A stretch of DNA of 64,000 nt, from positions 16,576 through 80,575 of the forward strand of contig NZ_POQU01000007.1 in the NCBI RefSeq assembly GCF_002938425.1, given 5' to 3'. A program made the position numbers and the translations under genes. Under the pieces are notes generated by a model that ran no database searches, had not been told where the DNA came from, and was given only the letters and a program-made list of their open reading frames with translations. Positions 17,913-25,302 of the stretch are shown one piece after another (the first letter of the stretch is position 1; every line of letters begins with the position of its first letter). Origin of the DNA: Blastococcus atacamensis. Its GTDB lineage: Bacteria; Actinomycetota; Actinomycetes; Mycobacteriales; Geodermatophilaceae.

Positions 17913-18956
17913 TTGTCCTTTCGCGGAAGCACGGCAGCGAAGGTGCGGCCCCATGGTCGCGCCTCCTCCGACGCTGACGCGAGGTCATCGGACTCCCCTT
18001 CTGCGCGGCAACGGCAGCACCTCCTCACCGGCCTGCTGCTGCTCGGCTTCTGCGCCGCACTCGTGACCCTGGCCGACGTCGCCCTGGCCGACCCCGGCGA
18101 GCGCGGCCGGCCCGCCACGCCGGCATCGCAGGAGCAGCCCGCCGGTGCACCAGAGCACGTCGCGCCTCGCACCGGGGTCGCACCCCCGCCGGCGAGCGCA
18201 GTCCCGGCCGTGACGCCGGCGGGAGGAGACGCGGCCACCGGCGCCGGCGCGGCCCCCTCCAACGAACTGCCGGCCGCTGCAACCGAGCCCGCGCGAGGGC
18301 CGAGCCCGGTGGTGCCCGCTCCGGCGACCGGTGTCACCGGCGCCGTGACCGAGGCCGACGTCGTCGAGACAGAGCCGGCCATCGTGCACGCGCCGGATCC
18401 ATCCGCTGCGGCGCTGGCAGGCGGCGACGGCGCTCCAGAGGCCGTGCTCGACGGCGAAACGGCCGCCGACGCGGCGGTTCCCGTCACCGCGCCCGTCACG
18501 ACCGCGCCCGCCACGACCGAGCCTGCGGCCGCCACAGCTCTCGTCCGTGAGCAGGATCCGGATGTCACCGGCACCGGGGCGCAGCCCTCGCCGGCTGCCA
18601 CGGCTCAGCCCACCGGCACGGGGAGCGAGCCGATCGCCGCCACCGCGCACGCCCAGCCGCGCCTGCTGCCGATCGACGTGCCGGTGCGTCCTGCCGCGCC
18701 GCCCGGGCCCGCAGGATTGCCGTACGCGCCCCCCGCCCCGGCAGTTCCTGCGCCGGCGTCACCGCCGTCCGCGGCGTCGGCCTGCGGTAGCGTCCTCCTC
18801 GGGCACGGTCAGAGCGAGCCCCATCCGGATCCCTCGCTCGCCGGCCTGCACGCAGGCCTCCCGGCGTCCATCGTCGGCTCATCGGCCCGTGCCGGCCTCG
18901 GCTTCGTCCCTGCCGTCGTCGGCGGCGCCGCCGACTCGGGGGCCACACCCGACTGA
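17913..18956 (+). CDS. Secreted Ala/Pro/Thr-rich protein of unknown function
   Basis: A 347-residue protein starting at TTG 17913, chosen for the AGGAG six bases upstream; GTG 17943 is the alternative. Residues ~30-60 form a signal peptide (LLTGLLLLGFCAALVTLADVALADP, cut shown after ALA). The rest, about residues 60-300, is low-complexity Ala/Pro/Thr/Val sequence, as in extended wall-spanning stalks, with a short less biased C-terminus containing GSVLLGHGQ and LGFVPAVVG. No domain recognised. Lies between the CRCG operon and the first PHPT gene, about 140 bp before the latter. A surface or wall-associated structural role is a guess. Confidence 0.6.
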   Translation: MSFRGSTAAKVRPHGRASSDADARSSDSPSARQRQHLLTGLLLLGFCAALVTLADVALADPGERGRPATPASQEQPAGAPEHVAPRTGVAPPPASAVPAVTPAGGDAATGAGAAPSNELPAAATEPARGPSPVVPAPATGVTGAVTEADVVETEPAIVHAPDPSAAALAGGDGAPEAVLDGETAADAAVPVTAPVTTAPATTEPAAATALVREQDPDVTGTGAQPSPAATAQPTGTGSEPIAATAHAQPRLLPIDVPVRPAAPPGPAGLPYAPPAPAVPAPASPPSAASACGSVLLGHGQSEPHPDPSLAGLHAGLPASIVGSSARAGLGFVPAVVGGAADSGATPD

Positions 18957-19094
18957 CGCCGGTCGTGCTGCGCCCAGTCATGGCACATGCACCACCCGCC
19001 GCTCCGGACCACCGGGGCCGCCTCGGGGATCTCGTCGATCCCTCTTCGCTCCCGGTCCGCTCCCGGGCCCCGTGCTTCACCGAGGACCTGCTCC

Positions 19095-20600
19095 ATGACC
19101 AGTGACGCCATCCGCTCCCAGCACACCGTCCCCGGTGCGTATCCCGGATCCGACCGGCCGAATGCGGCCGACCGGCTGCGCGGTGCGGGCACCGTGGCCC
19201 GCCGTGCGTGGCGCGGCCCGTTCGTCAGACGCCTCGTCCTGTGGGACGCCCTCTGCGCGTCCGCGGCCGCGGGGGTGGGGCTGCTCGCCCGCTTCGGCCC
19301 GACCGAGGGCGGGATCTCCACCGCGTCGTTGGTCATCGCGGTGACGCTGCCGGCCGTCTGGGTCTTCTCGATGCTGGTTGCTGCCAGCTACGAGAGCCGG
19401 TTCCTGTGGGAGGGACCTGAGGAGTTCCGCCGGGTTTTCTTCGCCGCCGCGCTGCTGCTCGCCCTCGTGGGCACGGTGTCGTGGGGGCTCGAGCTCGAGG
19501 TGGCCCGCGGCTTCGTCGTCGTCGCCCTCCCACTGGCAACCCTCCTGACGCTCGCGAGCCGTCAGGCCCACCGGTGGTGGCTGCGCCGCCAGCGGGTGCA
19601 CGGCAGGTTCCAGCAGACGACGTTGCTCGTCGGGCACCGGAACGGGGTCGTGGCGATGCGAGAGCAGCTGCACCGCGACGTGAGCCACGGGTACCGCGTG
19701 ATCGGCTGCTGCCTGCCGTCCGCCTCGGGCGCGCGGGAGACGTTCGACGGGCTGCCGGTGCTGGGCGGACCCGAGGACGTGATCGAGGTGGTCCGCCGCT
19801 ACGAGGTGGACACGGTGGCGGTACTGCCCTCACCCGAACTGGACGGCTCGGCGCTGCGCCGGCTGGGCTGGGAGCTGGAGAAGACCCGGGCCGACCTGCT
19901 CCTCGCCCCGTCGGTGTCCGAGGTCGCCGGTCCCCGCATCCGCGTGCGACCTGTGTGCGGGCTGTCGCTCCTGCACATGGAGCGCCCGGAACTACGAGGG
20001 ATGCGGCGGCTGGTCAAGGAGTCGTTCGACCGCACCTCTGCCGCTCTGCTCCTCGTCGTGCTGGCGCCTCTCCTCGTGGCGGCGGCCCTCGCCGTCAAGC
20101 TCGACAGCTCCGGCCCGGTCTTCTTCCGCCAGGAACGGGTGGGCCGCGACGGACGCCGGTTCGCGATGCTCAAGTTCCGGAGCATGCGGCCCGACGCCGA
20201 GCGCCTCGTCGCCCGGCTGGCCCCGATGAGCGACGGCAACGGGGTGCTGTTCAAGATGCGGCACGATCCCCGGGTCACCCGGGTGGGCAGGATCCTGCGG
20301 CGCTACTCCGTGGACGAACTGCCGCAACTGCTCAACATCCTCAAGGGGGACATGTCCCTCGTCGGGCCCCGACCGCCGCTGCCGTCGGAGGTCGAGCGGT
20401 TCGGTGTGGAGATGAACCGCCGGCTGGTGGTCAAGCCGGGGCTGACGGGGCTGTGGCAGGTCAGCGGCCGGTCGAACCTGTCCTGGGACGACTCGGTGCG
20501 CCTGGACGTCCACTACGTGGACAACTGGTCGCTGCTGATGGACCTGACCATCCTGTGGCGGACAGTAGGCGCCGTCCTGAAGGGCGACGGCGCCTACTGA
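19095..20600 (+). CDS. Polyprenyl-phosphate sugar-1-phosphate transferase (WbaP/CpsE type), paralogue 1
   Basis: A 501-residue initiating enzyme: it links the first sugar phosphate to undecaprenyl phosphate in the membrane. Layout: ~45 cytoplasmic residues, four helices (~45-165), a CoA-binding-like cytoplasmic region (LLVGHRNGVVAMREQL...GLPVLGGPEDVIEVVRRYEVDTVAV), a fifth helix near residue 320, then the catalytic domain with FFRQERVGRDG, LKFRSM, RRYSVDELPQLLN, GDMSLVGPRPPLPSE, KPGLTGLWQVSGRS and WRTVGAVLKGDGAY. All catalytic motifs are intact. Two more copies are at 25296 and 40647, alike along the whole length. This one is not in an operon with a Wzc kinase. Confidence 0.94.
   Translation: MTSDAIRSQHTVPGAYPGSDRPNAADRLRGAGTVARRAWRGPFVRRLVLWDALCASAAAGVGLLARFGPTEGGISTASLVIAVTLPAVWVFSMLVAASYESRFLWEGPEEFRRVFFAAALLLALVGTVSWGLELEVARGFVVVALPLATLLTLASRQAHRWWLRRQRVHGRFQQTTLLVGHRNGVVAMREQLHRDVSHGYRVIGCCLPSASGARETFDGLPVLGGPEDVIEVVRRYEVDTVAVLPSPELDGSALRRLGWELEKTRADLLLAPSVSEVAGPRIRVRPVCGLSLLHMERPELRGMRRLVKESFDRTSAALLLVVLAPLLVAAALAVKLDSSGPVFFRQERVGRDGRRFAMLKFRSMRPDAERLVARLAPMSDGNGVLFKMRHDPRVTRVGRILRRYSVDELPQLLNILKGDMSLVGPRPPLPSEVERFGVEMNRRLVVKPGLTGLWQVSGRSNLSWDDSVRLDVHYVDNWSLLMDLTILWRTVGAVLKGDGAY
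20564..20598. terminator. 13-bp perfect inverted repeat, probable bidirectional terminator
   Basis: AGTAGGCGCCGTC (20564-20576) and GACGGCGCCTACT (20586-20598) are exact reverse complements around a 9-base loop. The hairpin includes the last codons of PHPT 1 and reaches into its stop; the convergent beta-helix gene ends 16 bp later. No T-run, as is usual in actinobacteria. The other two PHPT genes lack this perfect repeat. Confidence 0.5.
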
Positions 20601-20615
20601 GCCGACCCGCTCAGC

Positions 20616-21938
20616 TCACCGGTAACCCGGCGAGGTGTAGCCCCGCCCGACGGAACCCGCCGGGACGAAATCCCCCGTCGCCGGCCGCCCTTCGCGGACG
20701 CCTCCGGCCACCTTCGGCGCTGACGGCCACGAGGCGACCCCGTCCTTGATGACCGCCGGGCAGCTTCGGTCGTCGCTCTGCGGCCACACGCTGGTGCCGA
20801 ACGACCGGCCCGCACGGCCGGCGATGTAGACGTTGTCGAGCGCCAACGGATAGCTACCGACACCGCATTCGATCCTGATGAACTGTCCCCCGCGGTCGAT
20901 CGGGGTGACCTCGGAACTGCCGACGTTCGCGTTCCTGATCGTGCCGCGTCCGATGGCTCCGAGGTCACGTCGCACCTGGATGCCCTGGTAGTTCGTCGAG
21001 CCGGTCAGGCGGTCGATGCGGAACTCCCGCACACCGCCCCAGGGCTGGAAGACATCGGCGTGGTTGACCGAGTAGGTGCCGCGCAGGGCCTCCATGCGCA
21101 CGTTCTGGATCTGCACGACGGCGTCCGGCGCGTTCACCGCGATGCCGTCGGCCTGGGAGCCGTCGACCGCGCCGTTGATGAGGACGCCCTCGATGTGCAC
21201 GGTCCCGGTGCACTTGTGGATGTAGATGGCGCGCTGGTCGTTCCCGTCGATCCGCGCGGTCGGGAGGACGTCGATCTGCCCGCCCATGATGACGGCGTTG
21301 CGACAGTTGGCGATGATGAACGGCGCGACCGGGCGGGACGGGTCCAGCTCGATGCGGACGTCCCCACCCCGGGCGCCCACCGTGGTGACGGAGGTCGTCG
21401 ACGTGATGCGGGTGACCGGGTAGTTCTTCCAGCCGGCCGGCGGCGCCCAGCTGAGCGCTCCAGCGGCGGCAGCGGTCGCCGGCGTCGTGGCGGCGGTGGT
21501 GCCACTTCCGGGGGTGACGGGAGGGCTGCTGCTCTGCCGGGCAGCAGGGGCGGCCGGCTTGGTCGGGGCAGCCGGGGCGGCCTCGTCCTCCGCCTCGGCG
21601 GCCAGGCCCTGCGCCCGGGCGCCCGCCTGGGCACGGGCTCCGGCCGCGTTGGCCGCCTGCTCCTCCTCCGGCTCGATCGCGGAACCGGTCGCCGGGCCTG
21701 CGGCGCCGGGCGCCTCCTCGCCGGACGAACCGGCGACGCCGGTCTGGCTGCCCTTGCCGGCACCTGCGGCGGAGCTGTCGGCGACGCCGGCCTGCTGGCT
21801 CGCGACCACCCCGGCCTTCTCGCCAGGCACGACCTGGTGCATCGAGAACACGAGCACGAGGAACGCGATCAGCCGTTGCACCCACGAGCGGCCACGACGG
21901 CCACTACTCCACCACTGTCTGCTACCGGTTCGTGACAC
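20616..21938 (-). CDS. Secreted right-handed beta-helix protein with long Ala-rich linker
   Basis: A 440-residue exported protein. Residues ~18-40 are a signal peptide or anchor (WVQRLIAFLVLVFSMHQVVPG). Residues ~40-165 are low-complexity Ala/Gly/Glu/Thr/Pro linker. From ~170 the sequence shows short repeating strands (VRIELD, FIIANCRNAVIMGGQIDV, IYIHKCTGTVHIEGVLING, GIAVNAPDAVVQIQNVRMEA, TIRNANVG) like pectate-lyase-type parallel beta-helices that bind or cut polysaccharides. No lyase or hydrolase catalytic set is recognised. The start is GTG 21938 with a weak ribosome site. Convergent with PHPT 1. Possibly an exopolysaccharide-modifying or binding protein. Confidence 0.7.
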   Translation of the reverse strand: MSRTGSRQWWSSGRRGRSWVQRLIAFLVLVFSMHQVVPGEKAGVVASQQAGVADSSAAGAGKGSQTGVAGSSGEEAPGAAGPATGSAIEPEEEQAANAAGARAQAGARAQGLAAEAEDEAAPAAPTKPAAPAARQSSSPPVTPGSGTTAATTPATAAAAGALSWAPPAGWKNYPVTRITSTTSVTTVGARGGDVRIELDPSRPVAPFIIANCRNAVIMGGQIDVLPTARIDGNDQRAIYIHKCTGTVHIEGVLINGAVDGSQADGIAVNAPDAVVQIQNVRMEALRGTYSVNHADVFQPWGGVREFRIDRLTGSTNYQGIQVRRDLGAIGRGTIRNANVGSSEVTPIDRGGQFIRIECGVGSYPLALDNVYIAGRAGRSFGTSVWPQSDDRSCPAVIKDGVASWPSAPKVAGGVREGRPATGDFVPAGSVGRGYTSPGYR

Positions 21939-22087
21939 AAACCGACGGTAGCATCACGGTTACGTAACGCAAGGACCATTCGACTCAACGTTTCCCTGCG
22001 GCGGACGGGTGGGTGCGGCTCGCCCGGTCGGTTCCAGCAGCTCAGGGCGGGAATGGACAGTGAGCCGCCAGGACGCCACGCCCGGTG

Positions 22088-22855
22088 TCATTTCTCGGCG
22101 CCGGCCCCGCGCCGGCCGAGAAGGCCGAACGGTCGCATGCGACGGCGCGGCTCCGGCCGGCGATCACCGGCCGGGCCGTCATCGGGGAGCGGGTCGGTGC
22201 GGGCCTCGTGCAGGAAGGAGGCGGTGACCGAGGCGGCGGTCGAGGAGTCGAGCCCAGGGTGCTCCGCGATCAGCCCGCCCAGCACCCGGAGCAGCGCCTC
22301 GGCCACGACCTGCCCCACTTCCTGATGAGCTTCGATCGGTCGGCCCATCGGGTCGGCGATGTCGTCGTCGTCCCCGCCGCTGCGCCGGCCGCGTGCCGCC
22401 GCCAGGGCGGCGACCAGTGCGCGTGCCCGACTCCCGAAGTTCTCCCCCATCGGGCGCTCGCCGTCGACGACATCGAGCAGGGCCGCCGCCTCCCGCAGGG
22501 TGAACGTGCGTGACAGCGCACGCGGAACGAGTTCGAGCACCGTCCGACGGTGCTCGCGCGTGAGAGTGAGCACGAGGTCGGCCTCGGCGACCATGCCCGC
22601 CTCGAGCTGCCGGGCCGTGAATCCGGCGGGTTTCCCACCCAGGCCCTCCAGGACCAGCGCGGTGTCGGGATGCATCCCCGAGCCGCTGCGGGCTCGCGTG
22701 CCGGCGCTGGACAGGCGCATGTCGCCCGCCGCCGTCCCGAGGACCTCGTGCAGATAGGCACGCCCGAGCCGCTCCCCGAGGGCGGATCGGCAGATGTTGC
22801 CCGTGCACACCAGCAGAACGGTGAAGGGGGTTGTCGAGATCTCTCGTTCGGGCAC
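22088..22855 (-). CDS. Low-molecular-weight protein tyrosine phosphatase, copy 1
   Basis: A 255-residue Wzb-type phosphatase expected to dephosphorylate the Wzc kinase tail. P-loop LLVCTGNICRS (CxxxxxCRS; nucleophile Cys), EAGMVAEADLVLTLT, and the general-acid loop DDIADPMGRP are present. Longer than the usual ~150-170 residues because of an inserted helical stretch before the acid loop and a basic Arg/Pro-rich tail (~50 residues). Stands alone, leftward, with a divergent TupA-like gene. Its relative at 39971 is adjacent to a PHPT and Wzc gene. Confidence 0.9.
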   Translation of the reverse strand: MPEREISTTPFTVLLVCTGNICRSALGERLGRAYLHEVLGTAAGDMRLSSAGTRARSGSGMHPDTALVLEGLGGKPAGFTARQLEAGMVAEADLVLTLTREHRRTVLELVPRALSRTFTLREAAALLDVVDGERPMGENFGSRARALVAALAAARGRRSGGDDDDIADPMGRPIEAHQEVGQVVAEALLRVLGGLIAEHPGLDSSTAASVTASFLHEARTDPLPDDGPAGDRRPEPRRRMRPFGLLGRRGAGAEK

Positions 22856-22943
22856 GGCTCGAGTGTGGCGGGCCGTGGGGGTTCCTCGACACCTCCGTGG
22901 GGGTGGACTCCTCCCAATGGATGGCGCGGACTAGGCGCGAGGC

Positions 22944-22960
22944 AACATTCATGGAACATT
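22944..22960. repeat. AACATT direct repeat, 11-bp period, in a divergent promoter
   Basis: AACATT at 22944-22949 and again at 22955-22960, one helical turn apart, in the 173-bp gap between the phosphatase and tupA-like genes. It is the most AT-rich spot of the gap and is followed by TTGACG, a possible -35. Weak evidence. Confidence 0.25.
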
Positions 22961-23028
22961 GACGTTTCGAGTGTGCGCCCGGGGCCACCCATTTTCCGAC
23001 ACGCCCGCTACCGCGAGAAGGACCGACG

Positions 23029-23934
23029 ATGCCCCGGAGCGGGATGAACACGACTCTCCGCGAGTCCCTCCGACCCGTGCACCGCACGATCGCCAGCCTG
23101 CTTCCCCTGCCCGCCAGACGGCGCTATCTCTATCTGGCCGGCCACGGCCGACTGCCTCGCCTCCGTGAGCCACGCCTGTTCACGGAGAAGATCAATTGGC
23201 GGATCGTCCACGACCGCCGACCGGAACTGGCGTGGACCTGCGACAAGCTCGCGATGAAGGACTACGCGATGGGTCTGCACCAGGAGACCGGCGTCGAGGT
23301 GCCCGAGACGCTGTGGTCGGGCGACGACCTGGGCGCCGTGCTCGGCCGGACCTTCCACCGCCCGTGGGTGCTCAAGCCGAACCACCGGAGCGGCCTCGTC
23401 CGGTTCGGGCGCGCCTCCGAGCCGGTCGACGCGCAGCTGGTGGAGTCGACCAGGACATGGCTGCGCGACGACCAGAGCGTCCTGCTCGGCGAGTGGGCCT
23501 ACAGCCAGGCGCGGAAGTTGTACGTGATCGAGGAGGACATCTCCGCAGGGGAGCCGCTGGACGACTACAAGTTCCTCGTGTTCGGCGGCAAGGTCGTCGT
23601 GATCCAGGTGGATCGCGGCAGGTTCACGAGCGGCCACGCGCGCACCTTCTACACCCGCGACTGGCAGCCCGCTCCCGTCGCGGACATCGTGTCGATCGGC
23701 GAGCAGGTACCCGCGCCGGAAAACTTGGACGCCATGGTGCACGCGGCCGAAGCGCTCGGCGGCGCCTACGACTTCATGCGGATCGACCTCTACAGCACGC
23801 GGGGCAAGGTCTGGCTCGGTGAGCTCACGCCGTATCCCGCCGGCGGCACGATCCCGTTCGAACCGCGCCAGTTCGACCGCTACCTCGGTGAGCAGTGGAC
23901 CCTGCCGAGTCTCAGCACCGTCTCGGGCCGGTGA
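23029..23934 (+). CDS. TupA-like ATP-grasp protein, copy 1
   Basis: A 301-residue member of the TupA-like ATP-grasp family, first known from teichuronopeptide synthesis in alkaliphilic Bacillus, thought to link amino acids or amines to uronic-acid polymers. Seen: LFTEKINWRIVHDRRPEL, CDKLAMKDYA, WVLKPNHRSG (ATP-grasp lysine), YVIEEDISAGEPLDDYKFLVFGGK, and the metal/ATP-binding end MRIDLYSTRGKVWLGELTPYPAGG. Full length compared with copy 2 (35439). UDP-glucose dehydrogenase at 32720 could supply the uronate. A broken third copy follows immediately at 24033-24193. Confidence 0.85.
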   Translation: MPRSGMNTTLRESLRPVHRTIASLLPLPARRRYLYLAGHGRLPRLREPRLFTEKINWRIVHDRRPELAWTCDKLAMKDYAMGLHQETGVEVPETLWSGDDLGAVLGRTFHRPWVLKPNHRSGLVRFGRASEPVDAQLVESTRTWLRDDQSVLLGEWAYSQARKLYVIEEDISAGEPLDDYKFLVFGGKVVVIQVDRGRFTSGHARTFYTRDWQPAPVADIVSIGEQVPAPENLDAMVHAAEALGGAYDFMRIDLYSTRGKVWLGELTPYPAGGTIPFEPRQFDRYLGEQWTLPSLSTVSGR

Positions 23935-23963
23935 TTCCCACCCCCACCGCACACGACGGGCCT

Positions 23964-23981
23964 AGGTCCGTCAGCGGACCT
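23964..23981. terminator. Hairpin after tupA-like copy 1
   Basis: AGGTCCG (23964-23970) and CGGACCT (23975-23981) pair perfectly over a TCAG loop, 30 bp after the stop codon. Probable intrinsic terminator without T-run. Confidence 0.45.
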
Positions 23982-24032
23982 CCAGCCGTTCCCGCAAGCG
24001 CTGGGCATGCCGCGGAACAGCCGCGTCGCACC

Positions 24033-24193
24033 GCAAGGTCGGCGTGATCCAGGTGGACTCGGAGGACTTCGAGGACAGGTGTGGGCGGCCGAGGTGCTCG
24101 GTCGCCCCTTCGGTGTCATGCGCGTCGATCTCTACGACGTGCACGGCTCGATCTGGTTCGGCGAGGTCCCCCCGTACCCGGCCGGCGGCGACC
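24033..24193 (+). pseudogene. TupA-like ATP-grasp remnant, internally deleted and frameshifted
   Basis: The 25 bases at 24033-24057 match 24 of 25 bases of copy 1 (23588-23612), encoding KVGVIQVD. Most of the next ~50 codons are missing. From about 24085, in another frame, come AEVLGRPFGVMRVDLYDVHG and IWFGEVPPYPAGG, the ATP-grasp C-terminal signature of copy 1. The end abuts the GT4 gene at 24199. No start codon or N-terminal half remains. Confidence 0.75.
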
Positions 24194-24198
24194 GCACC

Positions 24199-25302
24199 GT
24201 GATACGAGTACTCAACGTGGGACCGACGGTCGACCAGCCGGGCGGGATGGCGTCCGTCGTGGCCGAGCTCGTCACCCAGAACGAACAGAGTGCCTCGCCC
24301 GTGGACCTTCGCGTCGTCGACTCCGGCGGAATCGGCTCGCCGCCGCGGCGCGGCGCTCGGTTCGCCCGTGTCCTGCTCGGCGCGGCCACCGCCCGCGTGG
24401 ATGTCGCCCATCTCCACGTCGCCTCCCGCGGCAGCACCTGGCGGAAGGCGGCCGTCGCCCGGGCGTGCTCGCTGCGCCGGCTGCCCTACGGGATCCACCT
24501 GCACGGCGCCGGGTACGCCGCCTTCCTCTCCTCATCCGCACCGGCCCGGAAGCGCCTGGTCGAGCGCTTCTTCCACGGCGCCGCCTACGTCGTGGTCCTG
24601 GGCGAACCGTGGGCACGTCTCGTCGCCGACGAGCTCTCCGTCCCCCGGTCGAAGATCCATGTGGTCCACAACGGCGTCGCGGGTGGGGCCGCACCCGTCG
24701 TGCCCTGGCCCGCGGACCGCCGGAAGCGGGTGGTCTTTCTCGGCCAGATCGGCGCACGGAAGGGCGTGCCGGAGCTGTTGCAGGCCTTCGAGCAGCTCGA
24801 CGCCGTCCCGGACGCCGAACTGGTGCTCGCCGGCCCTCCGTCCCCGTCGGAGCCGGACGTCGTCCGCCAGGTGGAGGAGGCCGCCCGCGCCCGACCGGGC
24901 CGGATCAGCTACGTGGGCGCGCTGTCCCGGGCCAGGTCCCAGGAGTTGCTGGGCGAGGCCTACGTCCTGGCGCTGCCCAGCCATGCGGAGGGGCTCCCGA
25001 TGGTGGTGATCGAGGCCATGTCACAGGGCGTTCCGTGTGTGACGACGCCCGTGGGCGCCATGGAGGAAGCGGTCACCGACGGCGTGAACGGTCTTCTCGT
25101 CGAGCCGGGGAACACCGACGCCCTGGCCGAGCAGCTACGCCGGCTGCTGGACGACGAGCCGCTGCACGACGCGATGGCCCGCTCGGCCTACGACACCTGG
25201 ATGCGAGGCTTCGACGCACGCTCCATGTACGAGGACATCCGGGCGCTGTGGGTGCAGACGGCCGGTCGAGCGGTCGGCGGGAGCGGCAACCGCGCTCAGT
25301 AG
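24199..25302 (+). CDS. GT4 family glycosyltransferase
   Basis: A 367-residue GT-B enzyme. N-terminal half: VLNVGPTVDQPGGMASVVAEL and HLHVASRGSTWRKA; C-terminal half: VVFLGQIGARKGVPELLQAF and the donor-site HAEGLPMVVIEAMSQGVPCVTTPVGAMEE with the EX7E-type glutamates. Retaining GT4 enzymes add sugars from nucleotide donors on the cytoplasmic side. GTG 24199 is chosen because the conserved first strand starts there; the frame continues upstream into the tupA remnant, so a longer fused product cannot be excluded. Convergent with PHPT 2, ends overlapping by 7 bp. Confidence 0.88.
   Translation: MIRVLNVGPTVDQPGGMASVVAELVTQNEQSASPVDLRVVDSGGIGSPPRRGARFARVLLGAATARVDVAHLHVASRGSTWRKAAVARACSLRRLPYGIHLHGAGYAAFLSSSAPARKRLVERFFHGAAYVVVLGEPWARLVADELSVPRSKIHVVHNGVAGGAAPVVPWPADRRKRVVFLGQIGARKGVPELLQAFEQLDAVPDAELVLAGPPSPSEPDVVRQVEEAARARPGRISYVGALSRARSQELLGEAYVLALPSHAEGLPMVVIEAMSQGVPCVTTPVGAMEEAVTDGVNGLLVEPGNTDALAEQLRRLLDDEPLHDAMARSAYDTWMRGFDARSMYEDIRALWVQTAGRAVGGSGNRAQ

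Noticed and set aside
21959..21968. GTTACGTAAC palindrome upstream of the beta-helix gene as a regulator site
   Set aside because: Ten bases of symmetry alone, no second copy with the same spacing at related promoters; half-site order differs from the GTCAC-N4-GTCAC sites.
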